A DNA stretch of 64,000 bases from Bacteroidaceae bacterium (GTDB lineage Bacteria; Bacteroidota; Bacteroidia; Bacteroidales; Bacteroidaceae): contig CABIVS010000017.1 of the NCBI GenBank assembly GCA_902362375.1, forward strand, positions 55,226 through 119,225, read 5' to 3'. Positions 35,210-44,529 of this stretch are shown in pieces. A model generated the notes under the pieces. The model did no database searches. It saw nothing but the letters and a program-made list of their open reading frames with translations, and was not told the DNA's origin. The position numbers and the translations under genes are program-made. Within the stretch, counting starts at the first letter, position 1; each line of letters begins with the position of its first letter.

Positions 35210-37824
35210 TAGGAAGTATGAGAAATAGATATAGTAAGATACTTTGTTTATTGCTTCTTTTTATGTGTTGCCTGTCACAAGACGGAAATGCGATATGGCC
35301 TTTTAAAAAGAAGAAAAAAGAGGAAAAGAAAGAAGTGCTGACACCTTATCAGAAGCTTTTTAAGAATAAGAAAGTACAGACAGCTCATGGGTTGATGACT
35401 ATTCATAAGGTGGAAGACAAGATATATGTGGAGTTTCCGGTTGCGATGTTGGGTCGTGAGCTGTTGTTCACATCTTCCATTGAGAATACAAGTGATGGGG
35501 GAGAAGGTGCACCGGGACAGTTGGGAGGAACAGATGTACGTCTGCGTTTTGAGATGATCGATTCTACAGTCGTGGCACGTATGCCTTTGTTGAGCAAACC
35601 TGTCAATACGAGTGGTGATTCTGATATCGCCCGTGCGCTGAATAATTCACATAATCCGGGCATCTTCAAGAGCTTTAAAGTGTTGGCGTGTACGCCGGAT
35701 AGTTCGGCTCTTGTGGTGAATATGAAAAGCTTATTCTTGGAAGGTTCGGCTTTTACCAAACCTTTTCCGTCGACTTCTGCTAACGGCTATTATGGTTTTG
35801 TGTCTCGCGACCACTCATTAGAATCTGATAAATCGTCTATTTTAGGCGTTTCTGCTTCCGGAGATAATATTACCGTTCGTGAGGAATTGGCATATAAGGT
35901 GAATCATACCTTGATGGGAGCTTATAGCATGTATGAGAATGTTCCGTTGACGGCTGTAGTAAATAAAATGTTATGCGTTTTGCCCGAAGAGCCGATGACT
36001 CCTCGCCTGGCTGATTCACGTCTTGGATTGACCACACAGTTGAAAAGTGATTTTGTCGGAGCTGGACAAGAGGTGAAGAATATACGCTATGCAAAACGTT
36101 GGCGGATTGAGCCTTCGGATTCTGCTGCTTATCGTCGGGGTGAACTGGTGGAACCGAAGAAACAATTAGTATTCTATATTGATAGCTTACTACCCGTCAA
36201 ATGGCATCCTTATGTTAAAGCTGGAGCGGAATCTTGGAATAAAGCTTTTGAAAAGATTGGTTTTAAGAATGTGATTTGTGTGAAGGAGTTTCCTGAAAAT
36301 GACACTTTGTTTAATGCACACAGTTTGGACTGCATGACCATCCGTTATTCTGCTTCATGGATGAATACTGCACAAACAACTCTTCACTCTGATGCTCGTA
36401 CCGGTGAGATCTTGAATGCTTCTATTTTGATTAATGCAAACCTGATCAGTGTACAGTATATAGACCGTATTGCGGCAACTGTAGCAACCGATCCTCGTGT
36501 CCGTACTGTCATTTTCCCACAAGAGGTACAAGGTGAGCTGATTCAGGCTGCTATTGCCCAGGCGGTAGGAACAGGGCTGGGACTTTCTGCGAACTGGGGA
36601 GCTTCTGTTGCTTATCCGGTAGACTCTTTGCGTTCTGCTAGCTTTACACAAAAGTATGGTTTGGCTTCTTCTGTTATGGGTGGGGTAGTGATTAATGATG
36701 TAGCTACGGCAGATGATGTTCGGAAGGGAGTACGCTTAGTTAATACGAACCCTGGACCGTATGATGAGTTGGTTATTAAATATCTGTACCAACCTATTTA
36801 TGCTTCTTCATTACAAGAAGAGAAAGTGACGTTGGATAGCTGGATTCGTCAACGCACAGGAGATCCTCATTATGCTTATATACGTAGTCAGCCCCGTTTC
36901 GATTCGGATCCGCGTAATAGTCGTGGCGGTTTGGGAGACGATCATTTGAAGTCATTTGATTATATGCTTTCCAATATCCGTACCGGTTGTGAGAATTATT
37001 ATACTTGGTTCTCAGAAGGAGACAGGGATATGACAATGCGGAAGCGGGTATATTCAGCACTTTGTGATCGATTGAACAGTCGTGTATATGCGGTTCTTTC
37101 GTATGTCGGTGGTATTTATCTTAACGATATTCGTGAAAAAGATGTGATTCCGAGTTACTCGATGGTAGACCGCGAGAAGCAAAAGGCAGCATTGAATAGG
37201 GTTCTTCGCCTGGCAAAAGAACTGGACTGGATAGAGAGTACGGCTCGTGCTACAGATTTTACAATTGCTGATAAAAAGGCCGATATGATGCGTTTGAATA
37301 TTTTCAAGAATATCTTTAATCGTTTGCCTTATATCGAAGTGTGTACGGAACGTTTCCCGGAAACAGCTTATACGGCTTCCGAATATTTGGATGACATTTA
37401 TAATGTAGTATGGGAAGGAACTCTGAAACATCGTCCGTTGGATAATGTTGAGAAAGCTCTGCAGACAGCTTTTCTGGAAAGTATTATTGCCACCTCTACG
37501 GTAACTGCACCTATTGGTAGCTTTAAGGCTTCAAAGGCGTCATTTGCAGATACACGGAAATCGGAAATTAATCTGACGGCTTTACGTGAAGGAGAGAATG
37601 TAGAGCATCATTTGTGCTCTTTGCAGGTTCCTGAAGAAATAAGTGGTTTTTCATCTGTTCCGCCTATTTATACGAATCAGACGAAAGTTGCTGCATATTA
37701 TTTTGATCTGTTGATGCGTACGAAAGAGATGTTGGAAAAGAGTATTTCGACTATGCCTGAGGCTGATCGTTCACATTATGATCTTTTAATCTATCGCATA
37801 AACAAAGCGGTAGAGATAAAATAA
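35206..37824 (+). CDS. Metalloprotease-like protein lacking the zinc site (pseudo-enzyme)
   Basis: 872-residue homologue of the preceding metalloprotease, matching over the whole length, e.g. WRIEPSDSAAYRRGELVEPKK here and WNLEPSDSAAYLRGELVEPKK there. Where the active copy has HEVGHTLSLMH, this copy has QAVGTGLGLSA: ligand positions are Gln452, Thr456 and Ala462, and the base is Ala453. The Met-turn SIMDYA has become SVMGG. The frame is intact and codon use is normal, so this is not a decaying pseudogene. It probably binds peptide or the active partner. Signal peptide after MRNRYSKI; the ATGA overlap (35206) or ATG 35218 may be the start. Confidence 0.85.
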   Translation: MIGSMRNRYSKILCLLLLFMCCLSQDGNAIWPFKKKKKEEKKEVLTPYQKLFKNKKVQTAHGLMTIHKVEDKIYVEFPVAMLGRELLFTSSIENTSDGGEGAPGQLGGTDVRLRFEMIDSTVVARMPLLSKPVNTSGDSDIARALNNSHNPGIFKSFKVLACTPDSSALVVNMKSLFLEGSAFTKPFPSTSANGYYGFVSRDHSLESDKSSILGVSASGDNITVREELAYKVNHTLMGAYSMYENVPLTAVVNKMLCVLPEEPMTPRLADSRLGLTTQLKSDFVGAGQEVKNIRYAKRWRIEPSDSAAYRRGELVEPKKQLVFYIDSLLPVKWHPYVKAGAESWNKAFEKIGFKNVICVKEFPENDTLFNAHSLDCMTIRYSASWMNTAQTTLHSDARTGEILNASILINANLISVQYIDRIAATVATDPRVRTVIFPQEVQGELIQAAIAQAVGTGLGLSANWGASVAYPVDSLRSASFTQKYGLASSVMGGVVINDVATADDVRKGVRLVNTNPGPYDELVIKYLYQPIYASSLQEEKVTLDSWIRQRTGDPHYAYIRSQPRFDSDPRNSRGGLGDDHLKSFDYMLSNIRTGCENYYTWFSEGDRDMTMRKRVYSALCDRLNSRVYAVLSYVGGIYLNDIREKDVIPSYSMVDREKQKAALNRVLRLAKELDWIESTARATDFTIADKKADMMRLNIFKNIFNRLPYIEVCTERFPETAYTASEYLDDIYNVVWEGTLKHRPLDNVEKALQTAFLESIIATSTVTAPIGSFKASKASFADTRKSEINLTALREGENVEHHLCSLQVPEEISGFSSVPPIYTNQTKVAAYYFDLLMRTKEMLEKSISTMPEADRSHYDLLIYRINKAVEIK

Positions 37825-37853
37825 TAAATTTCTCTCTCTTAAATAATTTAATG

Positions 37854-37910
37854 TTAGCATCGTATTGCTAATGAAGCGCCCCACCGTAGTGATTACGATG
37901 GGGCGTCTTT
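37854..37910 (+). terminator. Double-hairpin terminator closing locus 2
   Basis: Stem TTAGCA/TGCTAA (37854-37871), then GCGCCCCA...TGGGGCGT (37876-37906) with a short T-rich tail. Sequence and layout match the terminator of locus 1; several stem changes are compensated. Confidence 0.85.
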
Positions 37911-37983
37911 GTTATAGTGTACGTTACAGTGTATGTTTTAATAAATCGAAAACTTTTTGAAATCGTTTGCTATCGAGGCTTGC

Positions 37984-38403
37984 TTACACTTGTCGCATAG
38001 CTAATGCTTTGTTTTCCGCAGCTTCCATAATTTCCCGTTCTCCGGGTCCTTTATCGTTAATACCGCAGAGATGAAGAATCCCGTGGATAATGACACGGTG
38101 CAGTTCGTCGTCATAAGAAGCGCCAAATTGCTCCGCATTAGTGCGTATTGTGTCCAGGCTAATGAATAAGTCTCCTGATAAACGATCGCCTTCACAATAA
38201 TCGAAAGTAATGATATCCGTGTAGTAGTCATGTTGCAGATATTGACGGTTTACCTCCAGAATCTTTTCGTCCGAGCAGAAGATATAAGCGATTTCACCGA
38301 GTCTTTTTCCGTAAGAAGCTGCTACGGCTTTTATCCATTCCGTAGTCTCACGTTTCTTGATATCAGGCATTTTTACGCCTTCTGTTTGATAAGTTACAGC
38401 CAT
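37984..38403 (-). CDS. ybeY: Endoribonuclease YbeY (rRNA maturation factor)
   Basis: 139-residue metal-dependent endoribonuclease acting in 16S rRNA 3'-end maturation and ribosome quality control. The signature is HGILHLCGINDKGPGEREIM near residues 110-129: two histidines of the HGxLHLxG motif are present. The third ligand position of the proteobacterial HGxLHLxGYDH motif falls at Asp-Lys here, as I remember for other Bacteroidetes members. It lies 16 bp downstream of the SpmAB-like gene and is probably cotranscribed with it. Confidence 0.92.
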   Translation of the reverse strand: MAVTYQTEGVKMPDIKKRETTEWIKAVAASYGKRLGEIAYIFCSDEKILEVNRQYLQHDYYTDIITFDYCEGDRLSGDLFISLDTIRTNAEQFGASYDDELHRVIIHGILHLCGINDKGPGEREIMEAAENKALAMRQV

Positions 38404-38419
38404 AATTGAATGTTATGAT

Positions 38420-39652
38420 TTAAAAGAAAAATAAATAACTGATTAAGATAGCGGCTATGATACCCGAAAAGTCTGCAATCAGGCCGCAGGTTACCGCATT
38501 ACGAGTTTTGGTGATTCCCACACTGCCGAAATAAACGGCCAGAATGTAGAATGTAGTATCTGAAGCTCCGCGTACAACACAGCTCATACGCCCAACAAAA
38601 GAATCCGGTCCTAATTCTTTCATCGTATCGATCATCAGGCCGTTTGCGCCGCTGCCACTAAGTGATTTCATCAGTGCAGTAGGTAAAGCCCCGACAAAGC
38701 TCGTGTCAACCCCACATAGGCCTACTATATAGCCGATACCTCCCACCAGAAAATCCATTGCTCCCGAAGTGCGGAACACTGCAATTCCTACCAAGAAAGC
38801 AACCAGATAAGGAATGATGCGTACAGCCGTCGTAAATCCTTCTTTGGCTCCTTCCACAAAAGAATCGTATACATTGATTTTCTTTCTGACTCCCGTTAAA
38901 ATAAACAGGATGATGACACTGAACAGCAGGATATTCGCTATCAGTGTAGAATAAGTACCCATATCCTCCCGCGATACACTTAGAAACAGATAAATCAATC
39001 CCGAAAAGAAAAGACTGATAATGCCCATTAAAATGAGAATAGGCTTATTGATTAAGTTTATCTTTTGAGTGATGCTGACTGTTATGACTCCTACTAGAGT
39101 CGAAATGAAAGTACTTATCAGAATAGGAATGAATACATCCGTAGGCTGTGCAGCCCCCATTTGCGCACGATACACCATGATACTTATCGGAATAATGATG
39201 AGGCCGGAGGTATTAATCACCAAAAACATAATCATCGGGTTGGAAGCCGTGTCTTTTTTCGGATTTAGTTCCTGCAGCTCTTTCATTGCTTTCAGTCCCA
39301 GCGGAGTGGCGGCATTGTCCAAACCGAGCATATTGGCGGACATATTCATAAAGATGGAGCCCAACACCGGATGTCCTTTAGGAATGTCCGGAAACAAACG
39401 GCATAGCACCGGACTTAGAAAGCGTGCCAGTGTATTAATCAATCCGCTGTTCTCTCCGATCTTCATGATACCCAACCAAAGAGCCAGTACACCCGTAAGT
39501 CCCAGTGATATCTCGAATGCCGTTTTGGAGGAGTCGAATGTAGAGTTCATGATAGCCGTAAATATCTCCGTATCTCCCAGAAAAATCACTTTTATAAGAG
39601 CGATGATAAAGGCAATGACGAAGAATCCTATCCAAATGTAATTTAGAACCAT
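38420..39652 (-). CDS. SpmA/SpmB-like membrane protein (nucleoside-recognition Gate domains)
   Basis: 410-residue polytopic membrane protein. The first half resembles SpmA (TAFEISLGLTGVLALWLGIMKIGENSGL, then PKGHPVLGSIFMNMSANMLGLDNAATPLGLKAM). The second half resembles SpmB (EGAKEGFTTAVRIIPYLVAFLVGIAVFRTSGAM, then LPTALMKSLSGSGANGLM). In Bacillus these are two genes linked to spore maturation; here they are fused in a non-sporulating organism, so the role must be different. The Gate domain suggests transport, but the substrate is unknown. Confidence 0.82.
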   Translation of the reverse strand: MVLNYIWIGFFVIAFIIALIKVIFLGDTEIFTAIMNSTFDSSKTAFEISLGLTGVLALWLGIMKIGENSGLINTLARFLSPVLCRLFPDIPKGHPVLGSIFMNMSANMLGLDNAATPLGLKAMKELQELNPKKDTASNPMIMFLVINTSGLIIIPISIMVYRAQMGAAQPTDVFIPILISTFISTLVGVITVSITQKINLINKPILILMGIISLFFSGLIYLFLSVSREDMGTYSTLIANILLFSVIILFILTGVRKKINVYDSFVEGAKEGFTTAVRIIPYLVAFLVGIAVFRTSGAMDFLVGGIGYIVGLCGVDTSFVGALPTALMKSLSGSGANGLMIDTMKELGPDSFVGRMSCVVRGASDTTFYILAVYFGSVGITKTRNAVTCGLIADFSGIIAAILISYLFFF

Positions 39653-39678
39653 AGTTGATAACGTGTATATAGATAGTG

Positions 39679-39686
39679 CAAAAGTA
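39679..39686 (-). promoter_or_regulatory. -7 element for the SpmAB-like gene
   Basis: TACTTTTG on the minus strand fits TAnnTTTG; the start would be near 39672 with a 20-nt leader. The -33 is weak. Confidence 0.4.
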
Positions 39687-39749
39687 GTTATTACGTTTCA
39701 AATAAACTAAATCTTCGTCTTTCTTATACTGAAAATGAATGTAAATCTC

Positions 39750-39757
39750 TATCTTTG
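39750..39757 (+). promoter_or_regulatory. -7 element for ruvB
   Basis: TATCTTTG fits TAnnTTTG, about 21 bp before the ruvB ATG, so the leader would be about 15 nt. No clear -33. It diverges from the SpmAB-like promoter about 65 bp away. Confidence 0.5.
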
Positions 39758-39778
39758 TCTCCTACTTTCAAGAAATAA

Positions 39779-40810
39779 ATGGAACAGGAAGATTTTAACA
39801 TACGCGAACATCAGCTTACTTCAAAAGAACGGGATTTCGAGAATGCACTCCGTCCGTTAAGCTTTGAAGACTTTAGCGGGCAGGACAAGGTGGTGGAAAA
39901 CCTTCGCATTTTTGTGAAGGCGGCACGTCTGCGTGGCGAAGCACTCGACCATGTGCTGTTGCACGGCCCTCCCGGATTAGGAAAAACAACTCTTTCGAAT
40001 ATTATCGCCAACGAATTGGGAGTTGGCTTTAAAGTGACTTCCGGTCCGGTACTCGATAAACCGGGTGATCTGGCAGGAGTGTTAACCAGTCTCGAACCGA
40101 ATGATGTACTTTTTATCGATGAAATTCATCGGTTGTCGCCTGTAGTGGAGGAATATCTTTATTCGGCCATGGAAGATTACCGCATCGATATTATGATTGA
40201 TAAGGGACCTTCGGCCCGTAGTATTCAGATAGATTTAAATCCTTTCACGCTGGTTGGCGCAACCACCCGTAGTGGTTTGCTGACAGCTCCGCTTCGTGCA
40301 CGTTTTGGCATTAATCTTCATTTGGAGTACTATGATGACGACGTTTTGAGCAATATCATCCGTCGTTCTGCATCCATACTGGATGTGCCTTGTTCGGTAC
40401 GCGCGGCATCGGAGATTGCTTCCCGTAGCCGCGGAACGCCTCGTATTGCCAATGCCTTGCTCCGTCGGGTACGTGACTTTGCGCAGGTGAAAGGCTCCGG
40501 CTCTATCGATACGGAGATTGCCCAGTTTGCATTGGAAGCACTGAATATCGATAAATACGGTCTGGATGAGATAGACAACAAGATACTTTGCACTATTATA
40601 GACAAGTTTAAAGGTGGCCCGGTAGGTATCACTACCATTGCTACGGCTTTGGGAGAAGATGCGGGAACCATTGAGGAAGTTTACGAACCTTTCCTGATAA
40701 AAGAAGGATTCATGAAGCGTACTCCCCGTGGACGTGAAGTGACTGAACTTGCCTATAAACATTTGGGAAGGAGTCTTTATAACAGCCAGAAAACGCTGTT
40801 TAATGACTGA
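39779..40810 (+). CDS. ruvB: Holliday junction branch migration helicase RuvB
   Basis: 343-residue AAA+ motor that drives branch migration with RuvA. Features: N-terminal [18 protein letters not shown], Walker [10 protein letters not shown] at about 64-72, Walker B DEIHRLS, sensor segment [18 protein letters not shown], arginine-containing [18 protein letters not shown], and a winged-helix end with [15 protein letters not shown]. Full length for the family. Its partners ruvA and ruvC are not in this window. Confidence 0.98.
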   Translation: MEQEDFNIREHQLTSKERDFENALRPLSFEDFSGQDKVVENLRIFVKAARLRGEALDHVLLHGPPGLGKTTLSNIIANELGVGFKVTSGPVLDKPGDLAGVLTSLEPNDVLFIDEIHRLSPVVEEYLYSAMEDYRIDIMIDKGPSARSIQIDLNPFTLVGATTRSGLLTAPLRARFGINLHLEYYDDDVLSNIIRRSASILDVPCSVRAASEIASRSRGTPRIANALLRRVRDFAQVKGSGSIDTEIAQFALEALNIDKYGLDEIDNKILCTIIDKFKGGPVGITTIATALGEDAGTIEEVYEPFLIKEGFMKRTPRGREVTELAYKHLGRSLYNSQKTLFND

Positions 40811-40848
40811 TAAAAATGGAATAAAAGAACTTTATAAAGCGTAGTTGG

Positions 40849-41625
40849 ATGATGAAGCAATGGACTACTTTACTTGTTTTTCTCTTTTTGAGCCTCTCTT
40901 TATCGGCTCAACAGGAATATGGGAGGGATATTTTTGTCTCTTCTGAAGGAGACTCTTTACCTTATCGGATGATTCATCCCGAATCAGTGAAGCCCGGTGA
41001 AAAGTATCCGCTCGTACTGTTTCTGCATGGAGCCGGCGAACGGGGAAATGATAATGAGAAACAGTTGACTCATGGTGGACAGATGTTTCTTAATCCGGTC
41101 AATCAAGAAAAGTATCCCGCTTTCGTTCTAATTCCACAGTGTCCGACAGACGGTTACTGGGCTTATACAGGACGCCCGAAGTCGCTTATCCCTACAGAAA
41201 TGCCAGTGGGACAGGAGATCAGTCCTATATTGCAAACGCTTAAACAGTTGCTCGATTCTTATCTGGTAATGCCCGAAGTGGATACACAGCGGGTTTATAT
41301 TATCGGTCTTTCAATGGGAGCGATGGGAACGTATGATTTAGTAGTGCGTTATCCGGAGATTTTTGCAGCTGCAGTTCCTATTTGCGGTACAGTCAATCCG
41401 AGCCGGCTGTCAGTTGCCAAGGATGTGAAGTTTCGTATCTTCCATGGAGATGCGGATGATGTAGTTCCGGTGAAAGGTTCTCGTGAAGCGTATAAAGCAC
41501 TGAAAGCTGCCGGTGCAGATGTGGAATATATTGAATTTCCCGGTTGTAATCATGGAAGCTGGAATCCGGCTTTCAATTATCCCGGATTTATGGATTGGTT
41601 GTTCAAACAAAAGAGGCAACGTTGA
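40849..41625 (+). CDS. Secreted alpha/beta-hydrolase (esterase/peptidase-like)
   Basis: 258 residues with a signal peptide (about 1-21, ending LSLSA). The alpha/beta-hydrolase fold has oxyanion region LVLFLHGAGERGNDNE, nucleophile Ser155 in GLSMGAMG, Asp203 in HGDADDVV and His235 in GCNHGSW. The compact layout resembles PHB-depolymerase/dienelactone-hydrolase-like esterases of Bacteroides; the actual ester is unknown. It starts 38 bp after ruvB. Confidence 0.82.
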   Translation: MMKQWTTLLVFLFLSLSLSAQQEYGRDIFVSSEGDSLPYRMIHPESVKPGEKYPLVLFLHGAGERGNDNEKQLTHGGQMFLNPVNQEKYPAFVLIPQCPTDGYWAYTGRPKSLIPTEMPVGQEISPILQTLKQLLDSYLVMPEVDTQRVYIIGLSMGAMGTYDLVVRYPEIFAAAVPICGTVNPSRLSVAKDVKFRIFHGDADDVVPVKGSREAYKALKAAGADVEYIEFPGCNHGSWNPAFNYPGFMDWLFKQKRQR

Positions 41626-41655
41626 GCCAATCTGAATGATAATCAATAATAAAAC

Positions 41656-43152
41656 ATGGCTGGACTAAAATCATTAGCTAAAGATACTGCAATTTATGGG
41701 TTGAGTAGTATTGTCGGACGGTTCCTTAATTACATGCTGGTGCCTTTGTACACAGCGGTATTGCCGGCTTCCACCGGAGGTTATGGAGTGGTATCAAACG
41801 TATATGCGTTTACAGCCCTGATGCTTGTATTGCTTACGTTCGGTATGGAAACGGGATTCTTCCGTTTTGCCAATAAATCGGGAGAAGACCCGATGAAAGT
41901 ATATGCCAACTCCTTGTTATCGGTAGGAGGGGTATCTTTGATTTTTGTTTTCCTTTGCCTGTTATTCCTGCAACCTATTTCCAATTTACTGGATTATGGC
42001 GATTATCCGGAGTTCATAGCGATGATGGCTGTTGTGGTAGCTTTAGACTCTTTCCAATGCATCCCTTTTGCTTATTTACGGTATAAAAAACGGCCCATCA
42101 AGTTTGCTGCTATCAAACTGCTCTCTATCGTTGGTGGCATCGGTTTGAATTTATTTTTCCTACTGGTGTGCCCGTGGCTGAATGTACATTGTCCGTCAAC
42201 TGTCTCCTGGTTTTATGATCCGGATTATTTAGTGGGATATATCTTTATTAGCAACCTGATTATCTCAGTTGTTCAGATGTTCTTCTTCATCCCGGAACTG
42301 ACAGGTTTTGCTTATAAATTAGACCGGGTATTGTTGAAACGAATGGTCGTATATTCTTTCCCGGTATTAATCTTAGGCTTGGTAGGTATTCTAAACCAGA
42401 CTGTGGATAAGATGATATATCCGTTTCTTTTTGAAGACCGGCAGGAGGGGTTGGTACAATTGGGTATCTATGCGGCAACCAGTAAGATTGCGATGGTAAT
42501 GGCAATGTTTACGCAAGCTTTCCGTTATGCTTACGAACCGTTTGTCTTTGGCAAAGACCGCGAAGGAGACAACCGGAAGATGTATGCCGCTGCGATGAAG
42601 TATTTTCTTATATTTTCCTTGCTGGCTTTCCTTGCTGTCATGTTTTATCTCGACTTATTGCGTTATCTGGTGGCAAGAGGTTACTGGGAAGGCCTGGGGG
42701 TAGTAGCCATTGTAATGCTTGCAGAGATCTGTAAAGGGATCTATTTCAACCTTTCCTTTTGGTATAAACTGACGGATAAGACCTATTGGGGAGCCTACTT
42801 CTCGGTGATTGGTTGTGTTATTATTGTCGTATTGAACATTCTGTTTGTGCCGGTTTACGGTTATCTTGCTTCGGCATGGGCTTCTGTTGCAGGCTATGCA
42901 GTCATCTTGTTGCTATCCTATTGGATAGGACAGAAAGAATACCCGATTCATTATGATTTGAAGAGCCTCGGACTTTATGTTCTGCTGGCAGCGGTACTTT
43001 ACGTTATTGGAGAGCAGGTTCCTATCCCTAATATAGTGCTCCGTCTCGCTTTCCGTACCGTACTCTTATTGCTATTTATAGCCTATATTATTAAAAAGGA
43101 TTTACCATTGAGTCAGATTCCTGTTATTAATCGATTTATAAAGAAGAAATAA
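41656..43152 (+). CDS. Oligosaccharide flippase / polysaccharide biosynthesis membrane protein (Wzx-like)
   Basis: 498-residue membrane protein with about 14 hydrophobic segments and no signal peptide. The opening SLAKDTAIYGLSSIVGRFLNYMLVPLYT is typical of the MOP-superfamily Wzx group; later blocks include RMVVYSFPVLILGLVGILNQTVDKMIYPFL. Such proteins flip lipid-linked sugars across the inner membrane. No glycosyltransferases are adjacent, so the substrate cannot be named. The next gene begins 2 bp after the stop. Confidence 0.82.
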   Translation: MAGLKSLAKDTAIYGLSSIVGRFLNYMLVPLYTAVLPASTGGYGVVSNVYAFTALMLVLLTFGMETGFFRFANKSGEDPMKVYANSLLSVGGVSLIFVFLCLLFLQPISNLLDYGDYPEFIAMMAVVVALDSFQCIPFAYLRYKKRPIKFAAIKLLSIVGGIGLNLFFLLVCPWLNVHCPSTVSWFYDPDYLVGYIFISNLIISVVQMFFFIPELTGFAYKLDRVLLKRMVVYSFPVLILGLVGILNQTVDKMIYPFLFEDRQEGLVQLGIYAATSKIAMVMAMFTQAFRYAYEPFVFGKDREGDNRKMYAAAMKYFLIFSLLAFLAVMFYLDLLRYLVARGYWEGLGVVAIVMLAEICKGIYFNLSFWYKLTDKTYWGAYFSVIGCVIIVVLNILFVPVYGYLASAWASVAGYAVILLLSYWIGQKEYPIHYDLKSLGLYVLLAAVLYVIGEQVPIPNIVLRLAFRTVLLLLFIAYIIKKDLPLSQIPVINRFIKKK

Positions 43153-43154
43153 CT

Positions 43155-44510
43155 ATGAAGACAGATGAACGTAATAAGTTTGCTATCAAGTCCTTTCTGG
43201 GAGAATATCTGGACTTGAAAAAAGATAAGGATAACGAACTGGCTACAGTGGATTCTATCCGTAAGGGGGTAGAGTTCAAGGGTGCCAATTTATGGATTCT
43301 GATTTTTGCCATATTCATGGCATCACTCGGATTGAATGTGAACTCCACTGCCGTTATTATCGGTGCCATGTTGATTTCTCCATTGATGGGACCTATTATG
43401 GGAGTAGGACTGTCTGTCGGACTGAATGACTTTGAATTAATGAAACGCTCTTTGAAGAGCTTTCTCATAACGACCGCTTTCAGTGTGACTACGGCAACCA
43501 TCTTTTTCCTTCTTGCTCCTATTGCCGGTTCACAGTCAGAGTTGCTGGCACGCACATCGCCCACTATTTATGATGTATTCATCGCACTTTTTGGTGGATT
43601 GGCAGGTGTCGTGGCTCTCTCTACCAAGGAAAAAGGAAATGTGATTCCGGGCGTTGCCATTGCTACCGCATTGATGCCACCACTTTGTACGGCAGGTTAC
43701 GGGTTGGCTTCCGGCAATCTTATTTATTTCCTGGGAGCTTTTTATCTTTATTTCATCAACTCTGTTTTTATCAGTCTGGCTACTTTCCTCGGAGTTCGTG
43801 TGATGCATTTTCAACGAAAGGAATTTGTGGATAAAACCCGTGAGAAGACTGTACGTAAATACATTGTTTTGATTGTGGTGCTTACCATGTGCCCTGCAGT
43901 TTATCTGACATTTGGAATTATAAAGAGCACTTTCTATGAAGCAGCAGCCAATCGTTTTATAAACGATCAGTTAAGCTTTGAGAATACGCAGGTACTTGAT
44001 AAGAAAATCAGCTATGAACATAAAGAAGTACGGGTTGTCTTGATTGGTCCTGAAGTGCCTGACGCTTCGATATCTATTGCCCGTAGCAAGTTGAAAGAGT
44101 ATAAGCTGGAAGATACGAAACTGATTGTATTACAGGGAATGAACAATGAGGCGGTAGATGTATCTTCTATCCGTGCCATGGTCATGGAAGACTTCTATAA
44201 AAACAGTGAGCAACGGCTTCAACAACAGGCGGTGAAAATTTCCCAACTGGAGACAACGCTGGAGCAATACAGAACGTACGATGCTATGAGTCGTACATTA
44301 GTGCCCGAACTGAAGGTGCTTTATCCTTCCATCACTACACTCTCCATCGCTCACTCGCTCGAAGTACGGGTCGATTCGATGAAGACGGATACGGTAACAT
44401 TGGCTGTCCTTAAATTCGCCAGACATCCGTCTGTTGCCGAGAAAGAGAAAATTAGCGAATGGCTGAAAGCCCGCGTAGGAACGAAGAAGTTGAGGCTGAT
44501 TACAGAATAA
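43155..44510 (+). CDS. DUF389 family membrane protein
   Basis: 451 residues. The N-terminal half has about seven membrane segments, including LWILIFAIFMASLGLNV, IIGAMLISPLMGPIMGVGLSVGL and VIPGVAIATALMPPLCTAGYGLASG, the glycine/proline-rich pattern of DUF389 (TIGR00341). The C-terminal part from about 275 is soluble and may be periplasmic, with a coiled-coil-prone stretch (SEQRLQQQAVKISQLETTLEQ). Function unknown. It is probably translated together with the flippase upstream. Confidence 0.82.
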   Translation: MKTDERNKFAIKSFLGEYLDLKKDKDNELATVDSIRKGVEFKGANLWILIFAIFMASLGLNVNSTAVIIGAMLISPLMGPIMGVGLSVGLNDFELMKRSLKSFLITTAFSVTTATIFFLLAPIAGSQSELLARTSPTIYDVFIALFGGLAGVVALSTKEKGNVIPGVAIATALMPPLCTAGYGLASGNLIYFLGAFYLYFINSVFISLATFLGVRVMHFQRKEFVDKTREKTVRKYIVLIVVLTMCPAVYLTFGIIKSTFYEAAANRFINDQLSFENTQVLDKKISYEHKEVRVVLIGPEVPDASISIARSKLKEYKLEDTKLIVLQGMNNEAVDVSSIRAMVMEDFYKNSEQRLQQQAVKISQLETTLEQYRTYDAMSRTLVPELKVLYPSITTLSIAHSLEVRVDSMKTDTVTLAVLKFARHPSVAEKEKISEWLKARVGTKKLRLITE

Positions 44511-44529
44511 TGAATCTAAAAATAATAAT

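Noticed and set aside
35206..37824. Calling the second metalloprotease homologue a pseudogene
   Set aside because: There is no stop or frameshift, the length is full and the sequence outside the active site is well kept, so it is called as an intact non-catalytic paralogue.
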